This document shows, one piece after another, positions 1 through 5,133 of a DNA stretch of 6,185 bases. The position numbers and the translations under genes were made by a program. Below the pieces are notes generated by a model, which saw only the letters and a list, made by a program, of their open reading frames with translations, had not been told where the DNA came from and made no database searches. Every line of letters starts with the position of its first letter. Within the stretch, counting starts at the first letter, position 1. This DNA comes from an uncultured bacterium (GTDB taxonomy: Bacteria > Methylomirabilota > Methylomirabilia > Rokubacteriales > CSP1-6): contig CAMLFJ010000214.1 in the NCBI GenBank assembly GCA_946479205.1, positions 1 through 6,185 of the forward strand, written 5' to 3'.

Positions 1-540
1 CAGGATCCCGTCGGCGCCCGCTTCCATCGCGCGCGGCTCCGCGTCGAGCGAGCGCACGGTCATGACCACGACCTTGGTGTCGCGGATGAGCGGATCGCGC
101 TTGATCTGGCGACAGATCTCGAAGCCGTCCATGCCGGGCATGCCGAGGTCGAGCAGCAGGACGTCGGGGCGGGACGTGCCGATCTTGAGGAGGCCTTCGA
201 AGCCGTTCGCCGCGGTCTCCATCCGGGCCCGGGGGTCGTAGGCGCGTAGCGAGGCCACGAGCGCCTCGGCCGCCTCGCTCTGATCGTCCACCACGAGCAC
301 CCGCGACGGCTCGCCGGCGCCCGCCCCGAAGCCGTGGGTCTTCTGGAAGCGCTCGACCTCGTCCGCGAGGATCCGGAAGTGCCCGCCGGGAGTCCGGAAC
401 GCGGCGAGCTTCCCCTGCTGGATCCACTTCTTGATGGCGGCGGGGGAAACCTCAAGCATTTCACCTACTTTACCGGTCGTCAGATATCTCCTGCGCATCC
501 GCTTCGAGGCCACGGCGCGCGATTCGGCGGTTGACCGCAT
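1..540 (-). CDS. HTH (MerR/excisionase-type) plus receiver response regulator, 3' end outside window
   Basis: Likely a cytoplasmic DNA-binding regulator controlled by phosphorylation. I translated 180 residues from the minus strand; the frame is still open at base 1, so the C-terminus is missing. Numbered from the ATG at 540, residues 18-66 form a helix-turn-helix of the excisionase/MerR type (YLTTGKVGEMLEVS, then IKKWIQQGKL and the wing RTPGGHFRI). After a short Gly/Ala linker, residues 80-180 are a CheY-like receiver with acidic pocket D85-D86, phosphoacceptor D131 in LLLDLGMPGMDG and conserved T161. The switch lysine would lie just beyond the window. The start is uncertain: an in-frame TAG precedes the ATG at 540, but GTG at 513 and ATG at 498 are alternatives, and none has a clear Shine-Dalgarno. 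The core domain needs only the 498 start. The gene diverges from the stand-alone receiver at 743. The domain calls are firm; the DNA targets and partner kinase are unknown. Confidence 0.88.
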   Translation of the reverse strand, partial: MRSTAESRAVASKRMRRRYLTTGKVGEMLEVSPAAIKKWIQQGKLAAFRTPGGHFRILADEVERFQKTHGFGAGAGEPSRVLVVDDQSEAAEALVASLRAYDPRARMETAANGFEGLLKIGTSRPDVLLLDLGMPGMDGFEICRQIKRDPLIRDTKVVVMTVRSLDAEPRAMEAGADGIL

Positions 541-544
541 GCGG
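527..544. promoter_or_regulatory. Overlapping inverted repeats, possible operator
   Basis: Bases 527-538 form a 5-bp inverted repeat (GCGGT, 2-bp gap, ACCGC), and bases 535-544 are a perfect 10-bp palindrome, CCGCATGCGG. The two overlap and sit on the most upstream possible start of the HTH-receiver gene. If that gene really starts at 513 or 498, this would be its 5' leader and a plausible site for autoregulation. In GC-rich DNA short palindromes arise by chance, so this is only a candidate. Confidence 0.25.
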
Positions 545-742
545 AAACTCTAGCAGCCGAGCCGCGAATCCCCCGCCGACATTCGACGCCTCCCCGACGC
601 CGCAGAATGACCCGACCATCCGGAAAGAGCTACGCGCGGGGCCCCCGAGAGAAAGGTGGGCCGCTCACGCAAAAACGGTAGGTTACAATCGACTCGCCCT
701 GGCAATCGCCCTGCAGCGCAGGCACATGCCGGAGGAAAGAGC
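541..742. other. Divergent intergenic region with weak promoter-like signals
   Basis: This stretch of about 200 bp separates the two divergently transcribed response-regulator genes, so it should hold promoters for both. On the plus strand the best -10-like hexamer is TACAAT at 684-689, followed by a 5' leader of about 45 bp before the GTG at 743, but no convincing -35 box stands 16-18 bp upstream. On the minus strand I see no good promoter. No RNA gene or strong terminator hairpin is evident. Confidence 0.35.
731..735 (+). promoter_or_regulatory. Ribosome binding site GGAGG fixing the GTG start at 743
   Basis: A full GGAGG at 731-735 lies 7 bases before the GTG at 743. It decides the start of the receiver gene against an in-frame ATG at 656, which would add 29 residues of low-complexity, non-receiver sequence and has no such site. 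Confidence 0.8.
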
Positions 743-1174
743 GTGTCCGAGCCCAGCGAGGAAACCAAGCAACAGACGATTCTCGTCGTGGACGACGAGG
801 CGGAGGTGCGCGCCCTCGTGCGCGAGGTGCTGACCCTGCACGGCTACGCGGTGATCGACACCGGCGATCCGTTCGAGGCGCGCCGCATCGCCGAGGCGCA
901 GCCGATTCACCTGCTGCTCACGGACGTGGTGATGCCGATCATGAACGGGCTCGATCTGGCCACGCGCATCGAGGCGTGCAGCCCGTCCACGAAGGTTGTG
1001 CTCATGTCGGGCTACGCCACCGCCGCGGTCAAGGGCTCCGGACGGCCGCTGATCTCCAAGCCGTTCCGGGCCGGCGACCTGGTGAACACGATCCGGCAGA
1101 TGCTCGACTCGAAGTCCGCGTTCCGCCGGCGCACCCCGCCGGCCGCCCCCAAGCCGGGCTTCGGACCGATCTGA
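743..1174 (+). CDS. Stand-alone receiver-domain response regulator
   Basis: A 143-residue single-domain (CheY-like) response regulator, probably a cytoplasmic phosphorelay component acting by protein contact because it has no output domain. The receiver spans roughly residues 10-122. It has TILVVDDEAEVR (acidic pair D17-D18), phosphoacceptor D61 in LLLTDVVMPIMNG, switch S89 in VLMSGYA, and K106 in ISKPF. The whole phosphorylation set is intact. The wording DVVMP...LMSGYA...KPF resembles receivers attached to hybrid histidine kinases. A basic, proline-rich tail of about 20 residues follows. The GTG start is supported by GGAGG 7 bases upstream. The stop overlaps the start of the thioredoxin-like gene (TGATG), so the two are probably co-translated. 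The cognate kinase is not in the window. Confidence 0.93.
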   Translation: MSEPSEETKQQTILVVDDEAEVRALVREVLTLHGYAVIDTGDPFEARRIAEAQPIHLLLTDVVMPIMNGLDLATRIEACSPSTKVVLMSGYATAAVKGSGRPLISKPFRAGDLVNTIRQMLDSKSAFRRRTPPAAPKPGFGPI

Positions 1175-1695
1175 TGCGGGGGGCCCTCGTCCTGGGCGCG
1201 CTCCTGCTCGCGGCCGGGCCCGCCGCGGCCGCTCCCGCCGCTCCCGCCTTCACCGTCACCCTGCTCGACGGCTCCGGCCATTTCGACTCGCGGGCGCAGC
1301 TCGGCAAGCAGGTGCTGGTCGTGCGCTTCCAGGCCTCGTGGTGCAAGGTGTGCAACCAGGAGGCGGCGATGTTCGAGCGGATCTACAAGAAGTACCGGAC
1401 GAGCGGGGTCGAGCTGGTGAGCGTCCAGGTGCAGGACACGGAAGCCGACGCGCGCCACTTCCTCGAGGCCAACAAGACAACCTACCCCGCCGGGCTCGAT
1501 CCGCGCCTGAAGATCGCCAACCGATTCGGCTTCCGGGGCACACCCTACACGGTGGTCATCAACAAGCGCGGCGAGATGGTGGCCCGCGTCCACGGCCGGA
1601 CCGACGAGGCGCGCCTCGCGAAGATCCTCGATCCCCTCGTCAAGCGGCCCGACGTCAAGGTCCCCCCGCCGAAGGCGCCCGCCCGCGCCAAGTAG
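1174..1695 (+). CDS. Exported TlpA/redoxin-like thiol-disulfide oxidoreductase
   Basis: A 173-residue thioredoxin-fold protein, probably acting outside the cytoplasmic membrane as a thiol-disulfide oxidoreductase. Residues 1-20 look like a signal peptide: short basic start, hydrophobic core LVLGALLLAAG, then AAAA|P as a possible cleavage site. There is no lipobox cysteine. The mature part follows the TlpA/ResA pattern: a strand VLVVRFQASW, the active site WCKVC (C57, C60), a middle stretch with the helical insertion typical of TlpA-like proteins, and the cis-proline region FRGTPYTVVINKRG (P124). The second dipeptide position is Val, not the common Pro. The tail is Lys/Pro-rich and probably disordered. 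The ATG at 1174 shares a base with the upstream TGA and has no Shine-Dalgarno of its own, which fits translational coupling. An upstream in-frame extension to 976 runs through the receiver gene and is not real. The substrate is unknown. Confidence 0.9.
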   Translation: MRGALVLGALLLAAGPAAAAPAAPAFTVTLLDGSGHFDSRAQLGKQVLVVRFQASWCKVCNQEAAMFERIYKKYRTSGVELVSVQVQDTEADARHFLEANKTTYPAGLDPRLKIANRFGFRGTPYTVVINKRGEMVARVHGRTDEARLAKILDPLVKRPDVKVPPPKAPARAK

Positions 1696-1705
1696 ATCGC
1701 GGCGG

Positions 1706-2224
1706 CTAGCGGCGCCCCGCGTCCAGACCCCGCACGATCATCACGAGCACGACCGTGTGGATCGCCACGCCCGCCCAGTCGTGGGCGGCGAGGACGATCA
1801 GCCCGTCGAGCGCGTAGACCGCGGCGCCGATCGCGAAGGCCCCGAGCCGCCCGCGCTGCGCGAGAGCGCCCAGAACGGTGAACGCGGCGACGAACGGCCC
1901 CGCCACCCAGGCGGCGGGGACCGAGCCGGCCAGCCACCGGGTCAGCCCGAGCCCGATGATCGCGCCGGGGTCGTGCGAGGCGAGCGAGAGCGCGGCGTCG
2001 AGCACCACCAGCGCGGCCACCAGGTAGAAGGCGGCCGCGCCGAGTCGCCGCGCGCGGGCGCGTGAATCGCGGGGGACGGCCCGGCTTCGCCCGCGCGCTC
2101 GCGGGGCGCTCCGCGGCGGCGACGCGGTCAGGGGCGCGGTGGGAACCGGCCCGAATCCGCTCCGGCGTGGCCGGAACGCCGGCCGCGGGGGCGGACGGCG
2201 GAAAGGACTGCCGGTCGGGTCCAT
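1706..2224 (-). CDS. Small multi-pass membrane protein of unknown function
   Basis: I do not recognise a family for this 172-residue protein. Residues 1-60 are an Arg/Pro-rich, probably disordered and cytoplasmic segment. From residue 61 on it is strongly hydrophobic, with likely membrane segments at about 63-82, 88-108 (weaker, holding TRWLAGSVPAAWV), 104-122, 127-147 and 150-165, so roughly four helices. Two stretches look alike: VLDAALSLASHD (74-85) and ALDGLIVLAAHD (138-149), each with an Asp inside the hydrophobic run and a His-Asp at its end. This suggests an internal duplication. The ATG at 2224 is well supported by GGAGG 6 bases upstream. The stop lies 10 bp from the convergent thioredoxin stop, and the gene is 139 bp downstream of the ROK kinase, so it may be the loosely attached last gene of that operon or a separate unit. 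Confidence 0.8.
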   Translation of the reverse strand: MDPTGSPFRRPPPRPAFRPRRSGFGPVPTAPLTASPPRSAPRARGRSRAVPRDSRARARRLGAAAFYLVAALVVLDAALSLASHDPGAIIGLGLTRWLAGSVPAAWVAGPFVAAFTVLGALAQRGRLGAFAIGAAVYALDGLIVLAAHDWAGVAIHTVVLVMIVRGLDAGRR

Positions 2225-2230
2225 GTCGCT

Positions 2231-2235
2231 CCTCC
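2231..2235 (-). promoter_or_regulatory. Ribosome binding site GGAGG for the membrane protein
   Basis: Minus-strand GGAGG lies 6 bases before the ATG at 2224. It favours this start over internal starts after the basic N-terminal segment, so the Arg/Pro-rich region is probably translated. Confidence 0.75.
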
Positions 2236-2277
2236 GTCACCATCGGTGTCAGCCGTGTCCGAATCCGCACCGAAGCG

Positions 2278-2299
2278 GCCCCTGGAAGAGGCCAGGGAC
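2278..2299 (-). other. RNA hairpin in the gap after the ROK kinase gene
   Basis: On the minus strand, CCCTGG and CCAGGG flank a 6-base loop, CCTCTT. The stem extends to 8 bp with one U-G wobble and one more G-C pair. It lies about 65 bp after the kinase stop and about 55 bp before the membrane-protein start. No U-run follows, so an intrinsic terminator is unlikely on sequence alone. It could attenuate or protect the 3' end of the operon message, or be chance. Confidence 0.3.
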
Positions 2300-2363
2300 G
2301 TAGAGCAGCAAGCGGTGTGCCAGCGCGATGACCGTCGCCCGGTCCGTGAAGCGTGCATCGCTC

Positions 2364-3308
2364 TCATGACGTCGCCATCCGGCGTCGCCGGGTTTCGTAG
2401 TGCACGAGCGCGGCGCCGCCCCGCACGGTCGCGTCCTTGTCGAGGGCCAGGATCTCCAGGTGCGTGGCCCGCAGGGCCTCCGCGAAGGCGTAGCGCGCCA
2501 GCGCCGCGCGTACCCGCGCCTCGAGGGGCCCGAGCGACTTGGCCACGCTGCCGGCGAGCAGGACGCGCTCCGGGTTGAGCCCGTTCACGATGATGGCGAG
2601 CCCCGCCCCGAGGGCCGCGCACGCCTCCTCCACGATGGCGTCCGCCGCCGCGTCGCCCTCGGCGGCGAGACGGAAGACCTCGGCCGCGCTCACGGGGCGG
2701 CCGAGCCGCTCGCCGGCGCGAAGGGCGATGTCGGTGCCCGACACGTAGGCCTTGAGGCACCCCCGCCCGCCGCAGATGCAGGGCGGCCCGTCGAAGTCGA
2801 TCGGCACGTGGCCGAGCTCGCCGCCGAATCCGGCGTGCCCGCGATGCAGGCGCCCGTCGACGATGATGCCGCCGCCGACTCCGGTGCCGAGGGCCAGCAT
2901 GACGAGCGACCGCGCCCCGCGCCCGGCGCCCCAGGTCCACTCGGCCAGCGCGAGCGCATTCACGTCGTTGTCCACGAAGACGGGCACGCCCACGCGGTCC
3001 CGCAGCATGGCGGCGAGCGGCGCCCCGGCGAGCTCGGGCGCGTAGTGGATGTCCACCCCCACCACGCCGCGCTCGGCATCGATGATGCCGGGCACGCCGA
3101 GGCCGACCCCGGTGACCGTGACGCCGCGGGCCCGCGCGCGCTCGGCGAGGCGATCGAGCAGCTCGCCGAGCGTCTCGAGCGAGGTGCCCGGTCCCCGCGC
3201 GTGGGTCGGCGCCTGGTGATGCTCGAGGACGCGCCCGTCGGGGTCGACGAGACCCGCGGCCACCGTCGTCCCGCCCATGTCCACCCCGATCACGACCTCG
3301 GGGGCCAC
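2364..3308 (-). CDS. ROK-family sugar kinase
   Basis: A 314-residue cytoplasmic sugar kinase of the ROK family, which phosphorylates glucose, N-acetylglucosamine or related sugars with ATP. It is of normal length and has no N-terminal DNA-binding domain, so it is a kinase rather than a NagC/XylR-type repressor. Visible motifs are the phosphate loop GVDMGGTT (8-15), the VPGIID segment (72-77), catalytic D115 in FVDNDVNA, the adenosine region LGTGVGGGI (140-148), GELGH (163-167), and the zinc site formed by H167 with C177, C179 and C184 in CICGGRGC. The family usually reads GCxE, with the Glu touching the sugar; here it is Lys186. The C-terminal half carries NPERVLLAGSV, also typical. The GTG start at 3308 lies 5 bp after the deacetylase stop, with only a weak AGGG before it, so translation is probably coupled. 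The exact sugar is unknown; its deacetylase neighbour suggests an amino sugar. Confidence 0.93.
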   Translation of the reverse strand: MAPEVVIGVDMGGTTVAAGLVDPDGRVLEHHQAPTHARGPGTSLETLGELLDRLAERARARGVTVTGVGLGVPGIIDAERGVVGVDIHYAPELAGAPLAAMLRDRVGVPVFVDNDVNALALAEWTWGAGRGARSLVMLALGTGVGGGIIVDGRLHRGHAGFGGELGHVPIDFDGPPCICGGRGCLKAYVSGTDIALRAGERLGRPVSAAEVFRLAAEGDAAADAIVEEACAALGAGLAIIVNGLNPERVLLAGSVAKSLGPLEARVRAALARYAFAEALRATHLEILALDKDATVRGGAALVHYETRRRRMATS

Positions 3309-3313
3309 GCGCC

Positions 3314-4072
3314 CTACAGGTTTCCGAAGTGGATGAGCCGGATTCCCTCCCGCTCGACGAGGGCGCGCGCCTCCGGATCGGTGAGCCCGGCCAGCTCGAC
3401 GTCGCGCTGGCGCCCGTAGCGGCTGTAGGCGAGGTCGTCGTCGAAGTAGCCGGGATGGGTCATGAACTCGGTCACGCCGCCCGGCAGCTCGCGCAGGTGC
3501 GTGAGCACGCGCTCGGACGACCAGTACGCGTCCGGGCCCGACTCCCCCATGAAGTGATCCGGCGTCTTGAGCGCGAGCTTCCGCGCGGCCGCCCGCACCT
3601 CCGCGTCCTGCGTCCGCACCGGCACCCGGATGGCGCGCGCGAAGTCCAGCACCAGCTCCAGGATCGGCTCCCGCCGGCCGACGTGGTGGTGCGAGTCCAG
3701 GTGCGTGGGGAACCGCCCCATGATCTTCCGGAACTCGTCAATCTGCATCCCGAGCTCGATGCGCGCCTCGTCCGGCCGGGCGCGCTGCGCGGCCTCGCGG
3801 GCGTCGCGGGTGAACTTCCCTTCCCCGTCCAGGAGCGAGGGCACCCGCTTCGCGGGCGCCACCGGGGGCCCCAGCGTGAGGTTCATGTGCAGCCCCACCC
3901 CCATCCCCGAGGCCTGGAGCTGCTCGATGAGCGCGGGGTCCACCGGCCGGTTCACGAGCAGGGTCGTGCTCGTCACGATCCCACGCCGGTGCGAGTCCAG
4001 GATGCCGCGGCTCACCCCCGCGGTGAGGCCGTAGTCGTCGGCGTTGACGATGAGACTGCGGGCGGGCTTCAT
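3314..4072 (-). CDS. ChbG/HpnK (YdjC) family carbohydrate deacetylase
   Basis: A 252-residue metal-dependent deacetylase of the YdjC family. Known members remove an acetyl group from N-acetylated sugars (ChbG on chitooligosaccharides, HpnK on a hopanoid-linked sugar). The length is normal and there is no signal peptide, so it is cytoplasmic. Motifs seen are VNADDYGL (10-16; D12-D13 are the metal/catalytic aspartates), GLHMNLT (H62), THLDSHHHVG (124-132; H128 is the probable metal ligand) and EFMTHPGYF (H206) near the end, all in the expected order. I chose the ATG at 4072 because it overlaps the methyltransferase stop (ATGA) and has GGAGGAG 8-10 bases upstream. A longer in-frame start at 4168 only adds translated tandem repeat. 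It is followed 5 bp later by a sugar kinase, which fits deacetylation then phosphorylation of an amino sugar. The natural substrate cannot be read from the sequence. Confidence 0.94.
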   Translation of the reverse strand: MKPARSLIVNADDYGLTAGVSRGILDSHRRGIVTSTTLLVNRPVDPALIEQLQASGMGVGLHMNLTLGPPVAPAKRVPSLLDGEGKFTRDAREAAQRARPDEARIELGMQIDEFRKIMGRFPTHLDSHHHVGRREPILELVLDFARAIRVPVRTQDAEVRAAARKLALKTPDHFMGESGPDAYWSSERVLTHLRELPGGVTEFMTHPGYFDDDLAYSRYGRQRDVELAGLTDPEARALVEREGIRLIHFGNL

Positions 4073-4821
4073 CGCGATGGCTCCTCCGTCCGGATGCCCG
4101 GCCAGGTACCTTGCCAAGTACCCTGCCAAGTACCCTGGATGACGTAGCGCTCGACGGTGGCGGGCCACCCGCTCGGCGGCAGGGTGGCCTCCGAATCGAG
4201 CGCGCGGATGTGCTCGAGCCGCTCGTAGCCGATGCGGGGAAACGCCTGCGTCTCCTGGCCCAGGATCGTGGGCTCGAACCCCGCGTCGTGCAGCTTGGCG
4301 AGCGCGGCCTTGACGCCGAGGAACCCGAACAGAGTGAACACGAGCCGACCGCCCGGCGCCAGGTGCGCGGGCGCGCCCGCGATCACCCGATCGAGCAGGG
4401 CCCAGCCGTCCCGGCCCCCGTTGTCGGCCGCCGCGGCCGCGTCGTCACGCTCGCGGTCGGCCGGGGTCGGCATCTGGGGCGGGCTCGTGCAGATGAGGTC
4501 GAAGACGCGCCCGCGCACCGGCGCGAAGCCGTCGCCCAGCAGCACCTCCACGCGATCCGCCACCCCGTTGACCACCGCGTTCGCCCGCGCGCAGCGCACC
4601 GCCGCGTCCACCACGTCGGTGGCGACCACCCGCGCGCCCGCGCGCGCGGCCAGCACCGCGGCCAGCCCGATCCCGGTGCCGATCTCGAGGACCCGATCGC
4701 CCGCGCGCACCGGCAGGTGGCGGCAGAAGAGCAGCGAGCCCGCCTTGGGCGGCTGGACCCCGTCGGCGACCGTGAACGTGCCGCCGCCGTGGACGAAGAG
4801 CAGCACGCCCGCGTCGGTCAC
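4069..4821 (-). CDS. SAM-dependent methyltransferase, small-domain (MTS/HemK-like) type
   Basis: A 250-residue class I methyltransferase that should use S-adenosylmethionine; the substrate is not evident. An N-terminal strand (LLFVHGGGTFTVADGVQPP) leads into motif I, VLEIGTGIGLAAV (44-56), then VVATDVV with D69 as the likely ribose-binding acid, then LLGDGF (D97). Motif IV is TSPPQMPTP (112-120), taking the place of the NPPY seen in HemK/PrmC and RsmC/RlmG-like enzymes. A Rossmann-type second half, GGRLVFTLFGFLG, follows. The tail carries three QGTW repeats (229-240) and ends TEEPSR. The GTG start at 4821 overlaps the previous stop (GTGA), with GGGGAA just upstream. An upstream in-frame extension to 4974 runs antisense-like through the 103-residue gene and is rejected. 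Its end overlaps the deacetylase start by 4 bp. Methylation of a sugar, small metabolite, protein or RNA are all possible. Confidence 0.88.
   Translation of the reverse strand: MTDAGVLLFVHGGGTFTVADGVQPPKAGSLLFCRHLPVRAGDRVLEIGTGIGLAAVLAARAGARVVATDVVDAAVRCARANAVVNGVADRVEVLLGDGFAPVRGRVFDLICTSPPQMPTPADRERDDAAAAADNGGRDGWALLDRVIAGAPAHLAPGGRLVFTLFGFLGVKAALAKLHDAGFEPTILGQETQAFPRIGYERLEHIRALDSEATLPPSGWPATVERYVIQGTWQGTWQGTWPGIRTEEPSR
4083..4087 (-). promoter_or_regulatory. Ribosome binding site for the deacetylase
   Basis: Minus-strand GGAGGAG, within the last codons of the methyltransferase, precedes the ATG at 4072 by 8-10 bases. It fixes the deacetylase start after, not within, the 12-bp tandem repeat. 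Confidence 0.75.
4101..4136. repeat. 12-bp tandem repeat, three copies
   Basis: Plus-strand units are GCCAGGTACCTT (4101-4112) and GCCAAGTACCCT twice (4113-4136). They are translated on the minus strand as QGTW three times at the methyltransferase C-terminus. In that frame the divergent copy (4101-4112) differs from the other two only at third codon positions (CAA for CAG, ACC for ACT), so the peptide is identical. The repeat ends 13 bp before the ribosome-binding site of the deacetylase. Confidence 0.92.
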
Positions 4822-5129
4822 TTCCCCATCACCCGCCGGAAGTAGAGCCGGAGGGCTTCCTTGAGCTGCGCGCGGGCGCCCGCGCCGGTCTGGGCGTCTT
4901 CCAGCTGCTCGATGTCGATCGACAGCGGCACGCCTTCCTTCTTGACCCCGTCGAGCTCGGCGGTGAGCCCGCACCGCTCGTCCGACTCGGTGAACACCAC
5001 GCGCGCGCGGGAAAAGGTCCGGTCTTCCTGGGCGAGCTGCTCGATGGTCTCGGTGAGCAGCCGCTTGATCGCCTCCTGCTCGGGAGCGGGCACGGTGGAG
5101 AACGCGGCGGTGAGGCTGATCTCGGCCAT
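4818..5129 (-). CDS. Uncharacterised 103-residue protein in the GGT-methyltransferase operon
   Basis: I do not recognise this family. The protein is small, soluble and acidic-to-neutral, with no signal peptide or membrane segment. Predicted by eye: a long amphipathic helix at about 17-35 (PEQEAIKRLLTETIEQLAQE), a strand RARVVFTES (41-49), two strands around CGLTAELDGV (53-62) and VPLSIDIEQL (67-76), then a basic C-terminal helix ARAQLKEALRLYFRRVMGK (85-103). It has a single cysteine, C53. An alpha-beta-beta-beta-alpha layout of this size suits a binding or scaffold domain more than an enzyme, but no catalytic motif is visible. The ATG at 5129 is 4 bp after the GGT stop, with a weak AGGG, and the stop overlaps the methyltransferase start by 4 bp. 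That spacing makes co-translation very likely and supports it as a real gene. Confidence 0.82.
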   Translation of the reverse strand: MAEISLTAAFSTVPAPEQEAIKRLLTETIEQLAQEDRTFSRARVVFTESDERCGLTAELDGVKKEGVPLSIDIEQLEDAQTGAGARAQLKEALRLYFRRVMGK

Positions 5130-5133
5130 GGCC

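Noticed and set aside
656..742. Upstream ATG start for the stand-alone receiver
   Set aside because: The extension is not receiver-like, and the GGAGG at 731-735 points to the GTG at 743.
1693..1710. Bidirectional terminator between the convergent stops
   Set aside because: Only 10 bp separate the stops, and beyond the 6-bp GCTAGC palindrome there is no stem or T-run.
1545..2270. Minus-strand frame of 241 codons spanning the thioredoxin and membrane-protein genes
   Set aside because: It overlaps two supported genes in another frame, is extremely Arg/Ala-rich and has no ribosome-binding site.
2128..2367. Possible 79-residue minus-strand gene starting at an ATGA overlap with the ROK kinase stop
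   Set aside because: The ATGA junction is tempting, but the frame would overlap the well-supported membrane-protein start by 97 bp and its composition is like the shadow frames.
2400..3419. Long plus-strand open frame of 339 codons opposite the ROK kinase
   Set aside because: It is antisense to a gene with full ROK motifs, is rich in Arg, Gly, His and Pro, and has no recognisable domain; long antisense frames are expected in DNA with high third-position GC.
3329..4147. Plus-strand open frame of 272 codons opposite the deacetylase
   Set aside because: It mirrors the deacetylase gene, its composition is Arg/His/Val-rich with no motif, and it crosses the tandem repeat; a shadow frame.
4073..4168. 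N-terminal extension of the deacetylase to an upstream in-frame ATG
   Set aside because: The extra 32 residues are the tandem repeat read in a second frame (GYLAGYLARYLAG). The family starts right before the NADDYG motif, and the ribosome-binding site supports 4072.
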